Positions 13,500 to 30,100 of a stretch of 64,000 nucleotides of DNA are shown one piece after another. Below the pieces are notes generated by a model. It saw only the letters and a list, made by a program, of their open reading frames with translations, made no database searches and was not told where the DNA came from. Position 1 is the stretch's first letter. Every line of letters starts with the position of its first letter. The position numbers and the translations under genes were made by a program. The stretch comes from Pempheris klunzingeri (lineage: Eukaryota; Chordata; Actinopteri; Acropomatiformes; Pempheridae), in the NCBI RefSeq assembly GCF_042242105.1, contig NC_092029.1:5829885-5893884 (forward strand). Direction: 5' to 3'.

Positions 13500-16400
13500 T
13501 AAGATCCTGCAGGTATGTAATGAAGAAACCATCAGTTGTGAAACTGAAACAGTTTTAAAACAGCTGTACTGGTTGTTTTGCAAACCAATGGACATGGGAG
13601 AAGTATGCTGTGGTAAAATATTTTTAGTTTTGGCATCTGGCCATTGTGAATTGAAGCTAACCTTTCAATGAACAATCAAAACAACTTCTAAACTCAATGG
13701 TATTTTTTTATGTTATTGTTCGCACTGAAGAGAACGATCTAAAGGGTGAGATTCAATTAAAGAAATGTCAAACCTAAAGAGAGAGTCTGACTATGACGTG
13801 TACATATAATCCACAATGAGCAAAAAAAGTTTGTCTTTTCTTATGCGTGTATAAATGAAGACACAAATTTAGTCTGTAGTTGGTTGCGACTGTGCCATCC
13901 TGCTATTTGTGTTCCTTAATGACTTTCTAATTCCTCATCAGTGGGTAGCTAGCCTCCACAGCAGGCAGACGGAGAGCAGTGGCAGGGTGCCATCCAGGAA
14001 CAGGTGCTCCTCCGTGTTGTGCTTATGGCGTCCGTAGGCCTCAGTTACATCCTTTAGGTTGATTTTAAATTGGGAGCATTTCAGCGGGTTCAGTGCTTTG
14101 CTCTGAGCGCAACATTTTCTGCTTACTTGATCGTCTGACTTTGACTCCAGATACTGATTCATCTGTGACTGTGGCTGGCAGAGTTAGCTGGATGCAACAA
14201 CAGTGAGCAGGAAAGAAACAGGCTACATTTACCTGCTACCATTTAATGATGATGGCAGCCCCAGTTATAGTTAAATAAGGTTATGGTTGTGCCAGTATTT
14301 GGATATGACTTGTTACTGTATGTTTACAGTAACAGTACACATTAGATGGATTTCTCCGGAAAGTAAACAAGTGAGAGTAATTTACACAATCAGTTAAACC
14401 AAAGTAACTTGGGTGATCATCAACATAACTCTATTCAATGTCTTAATGATGTTGACCATATAAATTGATTCGTAATCTTTTCTGAATGGAGTTTTGTAGC
14501 AGACTATATCGGCAGTCTTTCTTCTTATTATTTTGCATTCCTACTGTAGCCGAAGCTCCATTGGCCCACACACCTTTGGCAGGGCTGTGCCATAGAGCAG
14601 ACATCTTAGAGTTTATGACAGGGTTGACAGTTGAGTTAGGTAGATATTTTGATATTTGAGAGTTTTATGCTGATACCATAAGATTACTGACAATTGTCAC
14701 TTCTTATACACAACATTGTGTGCATAACATAAATCCTGAAAAAAAAACATGAAGATGTGATGTCTAGTAACAGCCTTTTACTATCAGGTTACATTTTACA
14801 AATAGCCTCCATTTTAACTGTCAGGATCACTGAGCTAATATTTTTGTTTCAAGCTGTTTTATTACTCTCAGACAGACTTGTGTGCTTCCCTTTGTTCTCC
14901 CACTCTCTCCTTTAAAACTTCACTCTATTACTTTGGTCAATATTGACAGATTGACATCGAGATCAGCCAGTTTTCTTACATCTTCGTGAATACTCTGCAG
15001 GCCTGGCAAAAACACTGTTTAGGGAACGCCTTGCTGTATCGTACAATGCAGTATGCACTTCATATTTGCGAGACTGAAATTCAGAGCGTAGATTTTTTGA
15101 GTTTCTGTTGCTGTCATGAAGTGTCTTAAGGTTAGTAATTGAATATCACATGCAATACTGTTGTGGCATTGAAAACATCTTTGTGCTGTTGAATGACTGA
15201 ATACCAAAACAACTGAATTACACTGACTTTACCTGGTTCCATCAAATCTGCATATGTGTGTACAACTGTAAATCTGGCTTTATAAATAAATAAATGTGGC
15301 AACCCTTATTCAAAGCCTACACAATGAATCATGATAGTTTAGAATTTTTGTTTAAAGGTAGGATGAAATTGAAGTTTTCCATCAGAGAGGATGACATGCA
15401 GTGAGGATGGAGTGTTTCTTCCTGTTCAGGAGCGACATCAATTACGTCTGCTGTAAGGGATACACGAAGAAAGAGGTTTGTATAACAATCAAGTTCATGT
15501 AGTAGTAAGTAACACCCATTCCCTCAAAAGGTCACCCATGGGTACCATAAAAATGGTAAGAAGAGTGGGATCAGCTCCTCATTGTCTATTATGCTTGCAC
15601 ATGTATTAAAACCAAATCTTTGTGCACCAAATCTTCATTGTTAGTATTGGCTGTGGTGTGTCCAGTATTTTATTACAACCATTATGAATAAAATGTTAAT
15701 GTTTTCTTCAAAGTTGTTTGCAATTAAAAACATTTTACAGCACCATACTCTGATAACCAGCAAAGCCAAATGCAGACAAAAAAAATCTTCCTGTTGGAAG
15801 CCGACTGCAGAATAAAACTGACATAGAGACACATCCCAGTAAGTCTGTCCGCCATGACACCTCTCCTCCACCACGCTGGTCAGATCACTCAGAGCAACGT
15901 AACAGCACACATCTACCGAGCTTCCTCTGATCTCACCCGGAAAGGAGACAACACTTTCATATCAACACCCTGTCATCTCACAACGTGCCATCTTCCCCTT
16001 TGAAGGTACAGTAGCATTGTTGCAATTTCTCAGATGTGAAACTCTTGCTTTTATCATCCTGTTTTGGGCAAGGAGGAGAGGAGTGGGAGATGAAGGAAGC
16101 GATTTCTTTTTAACTTGGACCCACCAAAGTGGAAAGAAACAGCATGTTGACAGGCGTGTGAAAGGAGTACTGCTGGGTCAACTGGGGAACTTCAGAGACC
16201 AGTTCCGAAGGCTTCATAGAGTCCCTCTGAAGAGGGGGAGACATACGCTCACTGGCAGCAGAGCAACGCTTATCAACGTTCATGTAAAAATCATAAGTTT
16301 GCATTAAACACTAGTTTCAATGGTTTCCTGCACATGTTTTTACATTAGATTATTGCTTGGTCAGAGTTACTCCAATAATGTAAAGCTTGCTAACATGCCA

Positions 16401-18530
16401 TCAAGGAGCCAGAGAGACTTGCTCCCTGTCCTGAATTACCAGCCAGCTGTAAACTACAAGTCCCATTCCACAGCAGGAGGATCACTCCTCCCATTAGCCT
16501 TGGCATAGTGCCGACTACAAATGTGAGTTCCGTGGTCCTCAGGAAGCCCAGTTGGGACAAGACCCTCTGTCACTCACCGCGACACATGTCATAAACTCAT
16601 TGTCTTGCAATCAATCCGGGGACCTAACCACCTCCACAGCAGATGGAGGCCCAGCAGGAAGACAGGGGGCCATGCCCTGAGCCTGTGCCCCACACAGAGT
16701 GCCACAACTATAGGGGAGCCCCATACCCTGGACTGGACCTCCTGTGGATACACCTCTGGATCAAGTCCTAATGTTGTCCATGATTAATTAAAGACAAATG
16801 TAAGTGCTCTCTTACTGCTCTGCAAGAAGACAGGCTTGTTTATGATATGAACATTTAGCCCATAGGTTAACTATGTAAAAGTTTCAAATCACAGATTGCC
16901 TCCCTGCACATGTTCTCCTTTATGTCAGCAGTTAATTTCCATCACAACCACATCTATTAGTAAATACATAAAGTTCGCAAGCCACAGTAGGCATAAACAT
17001 CCCTCCCAAATTTGGGAGTGAAAATAGCGATAAACGTGGTCTGCAAAGGACTGAGATGTCTTGCCTCCCCTGAATATGGATATGTAATGATATTCATAAA
17101 GAGACCACCTACTGGGGGCACAGGAAAAACTGTTCCTAAGCAACAACATACACGCTCTTACAAGCTACATCTTGGGAAATTTTGACCAGATTGGGATGCA
17201 AACAACAGAAAACCTTTAACTAGGCCATGTTATGAGTCTGCTCCCTATGGCTCAGTATCTGGGTGTCTCGTCTGGCACAAATCCCCCAACTAATGATACA
17301 TACTGCATTTCAACAAAAAGCAATGAAGAGAATAGAAGCGAGCTTGTGGTATGTTGCTAAACCAAATCAGAACCCTTTTTTTAGAAGTCTTTCAGTTCAA
17401 AATGTTACGCAAATGATCATAAGTCATCTAATTTATGTTCCAAAGTCAAAGAAGTGTAAAGGTGAAGTCTTATCTTTCACAGAAGAAAGAAGACATTTTA
17501 AGCTCTTCAAGCTCATTTTACAAGACAGTTGTACATGTTACTGTATAATGGATGTGTGCTTCAAAGGTCAAGAAGTGGTCAACACAACTATTTTATTTCT
17601 GTTCTCCCTCCAACACTCAGAGACACGTTCACATTATCAGTTGATGAGAAAACTTCTTTTCTTTAACTGCATTAAAGAATTATTGTGTCCATTTAATTTA
17701 ATGAATTTAATGAATTAAAAAAAGATTATCAGAAATATTTGGTGAAGATAAAAATCACAAAGCCAATGAGGAGGGTGGAAATATGATCAACACCATGATA
17801 AAATATGAAACTACCTTGTAAGGCAATGTAGCATTGCATTATATTTTCCTCTGACAGTGTTATTTACACATGTTGGGGAGGATTGTATGATGTGAAGCCA
17901 GGCTCTTACTGTCTGCACTGCATTGTGTGTTTGTAATGGTGTAGATTGAGTGTTATTTTTGCTGTGCTCAAATCTTAAGTATACTTGCTATTATCTCCTT
18001 CATCCAAAAAGGCCTAAAACAATTACTGTTCAATAATGACTGATGTTTGTTTCTCCCTGTCATTAATTAAAATTAATCAAAGACAGCAGATGACTTAAAA
18101 GCATCGCTTTGAAAAGAGCTCGGAGAGGTCAACTGACAGAACATTATCTTCTGAGTACAGCACTTCCAGGAAAATGATCAAACAACAGCACGGGGGGAAA
18201 AAATTACTTTTTTTTAAAAACGCAGCATGATATATTATCCTCACAAAAGTATTACAAAATTATTAATCCGCACCTCACGACTATTATCTGGTCTGCAAAT
18301 CAACACATTAAGGTGAAAAATGCAAGCATTCAAAATCCTTATTTTCTTTCTGTGAAGAGCCATTTATTAAAAGATTACAGAGAGTAAAGATGCTCCCTTA
18401 ACTCTAATCAGCATCAGGTTTTGCTGTCACCTAGTGCCTCGTGTTTGAGCCGTGTGTACTCATCCCCTCGCTATGGTTGAGGAAGAGGCCAGCAGAAAGA
18501 CTTTATTGCCCTCTTGTGGTGGAAAGATGG
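13500..18530. other. Intergenic region, no gene seen
   Basis: No exon chain or RNA gene is recognisable. The longest plus-strand open frame (17,263-17,718, 151 codons) has no domain, no splice context and AT-driven composition, so I do not call it. The segment 16.40-16.80 kb is less AT-rich than its flanks but I cannot assign it. Confidence 0.55.
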
Positions 18531-18533
18531 CAT

Positions 18534-22752
<4,219 letters not shown>

Positions 22753-22870
22753 GGTCACACTGCGGGACCTCAGAACGAGCGCCTCACGGTGACGTCGGTT
22801 CTAGAATGGAATCAATGAACAACGGCACGTCAGCGGAATTAGGATCGTAGAGCACGTGACCCTGAACTGT
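22753..22870 (-). promoter_or_regulatory. Promoter-proximal region of the PAPOL-like locus
   Basis: Directly upstream of the minus-strand start codon lie a CRE-like TGACGTCG (22790-22797) and an E-box CACGTG (22853-22858) within GCACGTGAC. The stretch has local CpGs and no TATA box. These sites suit a housekeeping promoter. Whether it is still used is unknown. Confidence 0.4.
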
Positions 22871-25100
22871 ACAGTGCGTAGACTGTATAGTGAAATATAA
22901 TATTATATATAGATGATGATATATGATATATCCTTTATGCAGTCTATGGTTCAGTGCTGTCAGTAGTGACACACACACACACACACGTACAGTAAAATAA
23001 TTTATATTATAAATAAGTTATATTATGACCATAATATATCTGCAATAGCTGTTGCACACATGGTTTTTAAGTGATAGATTTCTACTGATCAACCTGTTTA
23101 TTGATCAGGGATCAATACCAGTCCAAATAAGGCATGTGGTTTTACAAGCCTACCCATAATGTACAGCAGGCAGGGCAGCCACTTGCTTAGTCAACTTAAA
23201 CTTTAATCAGTTGTTTGGAAACAGGAAACATTTTGTTTTCTCGGGACGGGCTAATTGAGCCGCTGTCACAAGAAAACTAATTTGTTATTCGGAGATAATG
23301 AGGTACCTCATGTGAACTTAGCATAACAGGATGGAGAAATAATATTCTAATGATATTTCAAACTATTTCACCATTTTCTCTACTGTTTATACAGAGGGTC
23401 TTTTTTTTTCTTACGGAAATTGATACTGCACCAAATGGCAGACACAGTTGGAGACACAGTGGGGCATTTAACATCAGCAGCTAACATTACAGAGGCAGAC
23501 ATTTTTTCAGGAGATGGTGGAGAGCAAAACAGAGCTAAAAGGAGAGAAAATATTGGACTTGTATTTACCAAATGACCAAAATAAGGGCTTGGAATTAACA
23601 CTAATACTCCTCCATGTGTGCTAGATGTGTAAATAATCAATTGTTTGCCAACGAGTTTGTCATATCAAATTAAAAGGTGAACTGTGTCACTGTTGTTGTT
23701 TATTTAAAAAAACGTATTGCTTGTTTAGGAGAGGTCCAAGGCCATTTAATATATGGATTTCTATTGCTCTGATTGATTTATTAATTTTAGTCATGTTCAA
23801 GTTAACATTTCCTGTCAACCAAATGTGTGAAATTACATTCAAGGTGGGTGTCACATCTGACAGGGTTAATGATTATCTGACTGAACAGTCTAGATATTAA
23901 TCTAATACGCCAACACAAGTCCAAAGAAGACATGTGTGTTTATGAGTATGTAAGTAATACAGGCATGTGAGCCAATTGGTCTGATGTGTGTAAATGAAGC
24001 ACAGAAACAAAACAAGCAAACAAAAGTATAGATGTAAATCTAATTTCTAACCAATTTGACTCGAAATTATATTTGGAAAGGTTATTTTCTTGTTATCTCA
24101 TTGTGGGTTTTTTTCTCAAGATAATTAGGCCTTTATGAGATAATTAAGCCCTTGCAGATAATACTTCCATCCTATTTATCATTTTCTCTACAGTAAACAC
24201 AGCAGTTTTGGTTAAATGTGTTCAATTCAGCAGAGCAATTAGACTCTGTTAAATGCTGCAGCTCCATTTTAAACCTTACCTAAACCAACTCTAAACTGTA
24301 GCAGCTTCGCTGACGTTTCACAAAATAAGTCAATAAAACAAATTTAACATTTCAGAATACAAGCTGCTAAAATTAATAAATAAATGAGGTGCAACATTTC
24401 ACCAGTCAGAAAAAGTAGCTGCCAACTACAATAATTTTCTCATGAATATACCATGCTTTCTTTGGTGGTTTTGAAATATAGAGAAGATAATGCATGCACT
24501 AGTTTGTCTGTATTTTTGCAACTGTTGATTTTGGGGGTTGAATTTGGGATGAATGACCCTTGCACTGGCACAGACACTAAGGACACACCTCCAGCTGATT
24601 AGACGGATTAACTTTGGACTTCTGTGTCATTTGATTTTGAGAGTAGTTTGCCCCCACCTCACCAAATGTATGCTGTTACATGAAATCAAATAGGCATTTC
24701 TATTATAGTTGAAGCAGAAATGATACTGGCACCAGCCATTATTGCTGTGGCAATCTCTGTTCAACCTCAAACCTTTGGATTAGGAGGATGTACAAAACAT
24801 AATGTGTTATGCAGGACTATCACAAATTTATTTACATACTGTCTTGATGTCTGTTTTTTCACTATAGTCTTTTTATCAAAGCCTGTGGGAGGCAATGTGC
24901 AGGAATGCTCTGCAGTATTTACTTTTTAGGTTTAGTCTATTCTCTCAAACTGCGTGAGAGACAAAATATGTTTTTTATGTTGTGTAATCGCTTCACAGTT
25001 TATTTGATTTCATTTTATGTTTTACAGATTGCTGTATTTTGCACTGCAGGGCCAACACATACAGTTGAGATAGAGCCCTAACGTCACAATGCTGGTCCTT
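22871..25100. other. AT-rich intergenic gap
   Basis: No exon is seen. It holds a short CA tract (22969-22986), a second copy of the dispersed repeat (about 23,385-23,600) and otherwise unassigned AT-rich sequence. Confidence 0.55.
23385..23600 (+). repeat. Dispersed repeat, copy 2 of 3
   Basis: The block contains GGGGCATTTAACATCAGCAG, CAGGAGATGGTGGAGAGCAA and AACAGAGCTAAAAGGAGAG, matching the reverse complement near 10.4 kb and part of 45.43 kb. It has no coding content. Confidence 0.5.
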
Positions 25101-25129
25101 GAATCAGTGTAAAATTGTGTTTGTGTGAA

Positions 25130-25325
25130 TGTAGGAAGGAGGCCCCAGGAAGACCCAGGACACGCTGGAGGGACTACGTCTCTCGGCTGGCCTGGGAACG
25201 CCTCGGGGTCCCACCAGATGAGCTGGAGGAGGTGACTGGGGCCGGGGAAGTCTGGGCATCTCTGCTGAAACTGCTGCCCCCGCAACCTGACTCCGGATAA
25301 GCAGTTGAAGATGGATGGATGAATG
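25130..25325 (+). mobile_element. LINE 3' end, GRPRTRWRDY-type ORF tail
   Basis: The frame encodes EAPGRPRTRWRDYVSRLAWE, then RLGVPPDELEEV and WASLLKLLPPQPDSG, then a stop. A GATG-rich tail (GATGGATGGATGAATG) follows directly. This C-terminal peptide is very common in fish genomes as the end of a non-LTR retrotransposon ORF2; I cannot fix the clade. The copy is heavily 5'-truncated and lies 1.8 kb upstream of the AGBL5 start codon. Confidence 0.7.
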
Positions 25326-25339
25326 TAGCTATTAAGTCT

Positions 25340-25655
25340 CTATGCTTCCCACAGATGGAACAAGCTTCCTGAATACCTAATGTCTGCTAAAACTGTCAGC
25401 ACATTTAAATCAGGCCTTAAAACATCACTGTTTACCATGGCTTTTTAATAATAGAGCTACATAACTTCTTTAAATTTGTAACTATTTATCAACATGCTTT
25501 TATTGTCTTTTAATGCATCTTCTCTTAAGCTTTAACTATTTATTTTCTTGTGCTTTTATTACCTTTTACATGCAATTTAATGTTTCTGTCTTTTTTTTAT
25601 GCCCCTGTAAAGCACTTCCAATTGCCTTGTGTCTGAATAGTGCTATATAAAAAAA
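25340..25655 (+). mobile_element. L2-type LINE 3' end
   Basis: RWNKLPEYLMSAKTVSTFKS then GLKTSLFTMAF and a stop form the ORF2 C-terminus of fish L2 elements. The 3' tail TGTAAAGCACTTCCAATTGC, CTTGTGTCTGAATAGTGC and TATATAA is the matching conserved L2 end. The copy is 5'-truncated. It abuts another LINE tail in the same orientation, so this spot received two insertions. Confidence 0.8.
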
Positions 25656-25899
25656 ATCCCATGCCTTATTATATTTTACTGCTAAGGTCCGTGAAATAGT
25701 TTCAGTTTGACACCACAAACATCCTTCTGCTTGTTGCTGTTAACGACGAGCGACAGCAACGCTTCCAGACAACTTCCATTTCTACAGAGGAACCTGAACG
25801 CAGCATCTACAGCAATGAATTGAGGGCTGAGAAGGACGATGAAAACAAAAATGGACATCGGTCGAAAATAGCCCCAGTAAGACTGAAAATTAACTGTCT

Positions 25900-26300
25900 C
25901 GTTTAAAAACAATGCTTCTGTTCATATTTATTGACAGTGTACCGACGAAAGAACCGTGTATTGTATTAAAAGACTGTCGTTTCGCGCAACGGCTGCTAGT
26001 TCGGTAGCTAAGTTAGCCTCGGTAGCTTAGAAACGGATGCTAGCGTTATTAGCCGTGTATAACATTAACGGTATGACATTGACCACTAAGACCAGCGTTG
26101 TTGTAAATATAAGCCAGTATTAGTTGTTAGCGTTAAAACAGAGCATTTAGTGGCCCGACTGTAACGCTTGCAGCCGTCACTTCACTCCCCCATCCGCTCC
26201 GTGCTACATCTCCTGGGTCAGCTGTTGTTGTTGTGGCTCTGTTGCTGAAACCAAACAGCAGCCATTATTTAAGCTGGCAGGACACAGCTGCAGTCATGTG
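25900..26300 (+). promoter_or_regulatory. Probable AGBL5 promoter / 5' untranslated region
   Basis: CpG density rises here (for example GTCGTTTCGCGCAACGG and a CGTGTA/CGGTA-rich stretch), unlike the AT-rich flanks. The coding first exon of AGBL5 has an upstream splice acceptor (ACAACAG, exon from 27052), so a non-coding exon must lie upstream, most simply here. The exact transcription start cannot be read. Confidence 0.4.
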
Positions 26301-26659
26301 GTCATAAATGAAAAGCAAGCGTGCAGCCATTTATCTGCGCCAGAGCTAACGGTGCAGTGAATTCACGACTGTAGTCCGAAATATTGGAAATATTGTACAC
26401 AGTTTGGTCATTGTTGTATTTTCTTTAACGGCCTCAGGTTGTCGCTGTTACGTGTTGGGTCAACATGTTTGCACCTTCATCTAAAAGAGATCTCTAATTA
26501 CATTTTGATCATTACTGAGACTGAAGTTTATTTAATTCAGTTTTGACTTTCTGAAATATATATTTTAGATAAGTAAGCCCTAATTTCAGTTAAACATTGA
26601 TTATTTTTTCAGAATTCTCTACCTGGTGTTAAGAGATATCAAAACTATCCTTTTTGGAT

Positions 26660-26975
26660 ATCAAACACAAAGATTCATTCATTATCTATGAGGGTGATCT
26701 TTAAGGGCCACAGGCCGGCTGGAGCCAGTCCCAGCTGACATTGGTCAAGAGGCAGCTTATATCAATCACAGAGCTGACAGACAGAGAAAGACACAGTCAC
26801 ACCTAAGGGCAGTTTCGAGTCACCAAGTAACCCAATCTGCATGTTTTTGGTCTGGTGGAGGAAGCCAGAATACCCAGACAGAGCCCGAAAGAACTGCACA
26901 CACAAGAATCAACACACAGAAAGGCTTCAGGCAGCTGGCGGGTTCAAACCCAAAACTTTCTTGAACCGATGGAGG
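26660..26975 (+). repeat. Common teleost dispersed repeat in AGBL5 5' intron
   Basis: GGCTGGAGCCAGTCCCAGCT, GAGTCACCAAGTAACCCAAT, CTGCATGTTTTTGG, AACACACAGAAAGGC and GGGTTCAAACCC follow in the order known from a very abundant fish repeat. The copy is diverged and non-coding. It lies between the probable promoter and the first coding exon of AGBL5. Confidence 0.65.
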
Positions 26976-27129
26976 AGCTGTTTGAGTTTGTTTGATCCAT
27001 GTTCATGTTATTTTGCAGTTTAAATGTCATTGTGTTTGATTTTTACAACAGGCTGTCTATGTCAGACCACTGACTGGCACTTCTCGAAGAACCTGTGGGC
27101 AGAAAAGTAAGCGGCCAGAGGTCAGAACC

Positions 27130-30100
27130 ATGGAGGCTCGCTTCGGTAATATCGTGTTCAGCTCCAAGTTTGACTCTGGGAACCTGGCACGTGTGGAGAA
27201 GGTGGACAAAGGCAGCTCCAGCCCTCCTACTGATACAGCTCCCAGTGGGAGCTCCCTCTCAGGGTCAAACCTTACCCCTGACTATGAGTTCAACGTGTGG
27301 ACACAGCCTGACTGCGCCGGCACAGAACACGAGAATGGAAACAGGTAGCTTCTGCTTGTTTAGCAAGTATTTTATGCTACTCAGATGAGAAGACAGTGAA
27401 AGGAATGAGAAATGCTTCTTTGTAGATAAATGTGTTTACCAGCTGCACATAACTCTTGAGTTACAGTTACATAACTTACAGCCTCACAAGTCACGTTTTT
27501 TGTGTTTCAGATCGTGGTTTTTCTTCAGTGTGCGGGGTGCAGCACCAGGGAAGATACTGAAGCTCAATGTGATGAACATGAACAACCAGAGGAAGCTCTA
27601 CAGCCAAGGCATGGCTCCTCTCGTACGAACTCTACCTGGCAAGAACCGGTGGGAAAGGATCCGGGACAGACCCACATCTGAGGTATTTACATATGCTCTG
27701 TGCCTGTCAGGGAGATGATGTGGGCATCAGAAGCCAGTGAGGCAGAGTGCTGTCAGGCTGGCTTCCTGACAGCTATTATTATCTTTCTATTAATATGTCT
27801 CTTCTGCTGCTTTCCAGATCGTGAATAATCAGTTCATCCTCTCATTCACTCACCGGCTGTTGGAGGTGCGAGGGGCAACCACTTACTTCTCCTTCTGCTT
27901 CCCGTTCTCTTACACTGAGTGCCAGGAGATGCTGAAGCAGTTTGATGAGAGTTACCCCAGTGCTGCTGGACTCAGTCCAAGCAGGTAAACCTCAACACTC
28001 ACACACCTCAAACCCTGCTCCTCCACTGCCTTATTTGTACAATTTCTGACCTTCTCTCCTTCCAATCTCCATCCTTGGCTGTTCTCACCGTCAGTGTGCC
28101 GGGCAGTGTGTATTACCATAGGGAGTTGCTGTGCAGCTCTCTAGACGGCAACAGGGTGGACCTGCTCACTGTGACCAACTGCAATGGGATGCAGGAGGAG
28201 AGGGAACCCCGTCTGCCTAAGTTGTTTCCCGACACCAACACTCCAAGACCACACCGCTTCCCTGGCAAAAGGGTATCGCTGAATCCTACATAAAGCAGTA
28301 TTCCCTTTTTGTAAAGTGACATCTTTAATAGTTTTTAATGCCAATGTTTAGGGCTGGAGTGATATGGAATCACTGATTGATATCACAACAGTGAAGCTGA
28401 CCCTTGACCCTTGCGTGTTTGCAGGTGTTCTTTCTCAGCAGTCGAGTGCACCCCGGGGAGACGCCCTCGTCCTTTGTGTTTAACGGTTTCCTCAACTTTA
28501 TCCTAAGAAGAGATGATCCTCGTGCTCATGCACTTCGAAACACGTTCGTGTTCAAGCTCATTCCCATGCTCAACCCAGACGGGGTTGTTCGTGGGCACTA
28601 CAGGTAAGAACTGCACATGTATTCACATGAACTGTCCTTTGATTGATTAGATGGTTTGTATTAATTTATGCCCTTTTTGTTGTTTGAGTTTTCTCTTTCT
28701 CTATTACTGTGCTATCATATAGCTTATCATATGGCTCAGCCTGTTGTAGGGCTGCAGTTGAATTAAGTTAATGTTCAGTTACAATTTCAGATGCTCGATG
28801 ATGCAGTTAACAGTTGCTTGTATGAGTTGATCTTTTTTCTTGCAGCTGTGGCCAGAACACAATCAGGTTATGAGAGAAATGGGAGATTGCATTGAATGCG
28901 TTCTCCTCTACACCCAATCTTATTTTAGACACATTAGGTTTTTTTAATGAAATACTGAGTTTTTGTGCGTCTGAAATGATAGGCTGCAGTAAGAGCGCAT
29001 TTTACTGTGCAAATGTGTCAGAATTTTACAAATATTCAGCACAGGGAACTGACTTATTTAGTCTTCTAGATCCTTTGCAGTTTTAGTTTTAGTGGGATGT
29101 TTGATGAAATTATTTGTGGAGGATGTATTGCTACAAGGAATCCTGTCTTCCCACTGCTCTGCTGTCACAATGATCTCTTTTTGAAGTCTATGTCATGCAC
29201 ATGCTTACATGTACAAAGCTCAATAGAAATGGGGTTAACTGTAAATGCAGTCAAGATATCTGCTTTTACAAGGAGAAATCAAGCTGGAGATGTAGGGTTT
29301 CTCTGAGCCCCTACTCCAATTACGGAAACTGGTGTTCTCGTATACATGACATCCAAGAAACCAGGTTACTACAGAGAGCCAATTGTAACTCAGTATCAGT
29401 AAACAATGACACTACTTTGCCTTTGTGTCAGGGTATGCTGCTTCGTCTTTTGATGATCAAAAATGTGTAATGTGCATTTGTACGATCTTCTCTTTATCTA
29501 AAAATAACATTATGTAACTACTGTGGGAAAACAGCCCTGATACTAAGTGCGGCCCAGCGCAGTAAAGCTTCTGATGTGCTACAATGGCTCTTTTTAAAGT
29601 AATGGTAACCTGTCTCTTTTTTGCAGGACTGACTCTAGGGGTGTGAACTTGAACCGACAATATCTGAACCCCAGCCCTGAGCTGCACCCTTCTATCTATG
29701 CAGCCAAAACACTGTTGCTCTACCATCACATACATAACCGCCTGCACACTACACAGCCCGGTGCTCACTGTAACAGCCTCACCAACACATCAGCCCCTCC
29801 CCTCAACGTCAAACCCGTCAATCAGCATCAAGCTCCCCCCGTCAATGCTCTTGAAGTCAGCTTGAACCAACGAAATGCAGAGAAGGACGCAAATCTTGTG
29901 CTGCCAGAAGTTCCCATGGTAACAGAGGAAAACGCCTGGGTCGCTCCAGAGGTAGGGAAGGACGACCAGAACAGTTCATCGAGCTCCTCAGAGACTGTTG
30001 CTCCTGAAGCAGTAGAGGTAACAGGACCACAGGTGGAGGAACAGGAAATAGTCCCACCCCAGGAGGGGGGTGTGGCATATTATGTGGACTTGCATGGCCA

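Noticed and set aside
17263-17718. 151-codon plus-strand open frame
   Set aside because: No domain, no splice or promoter context, AT-driven composition.
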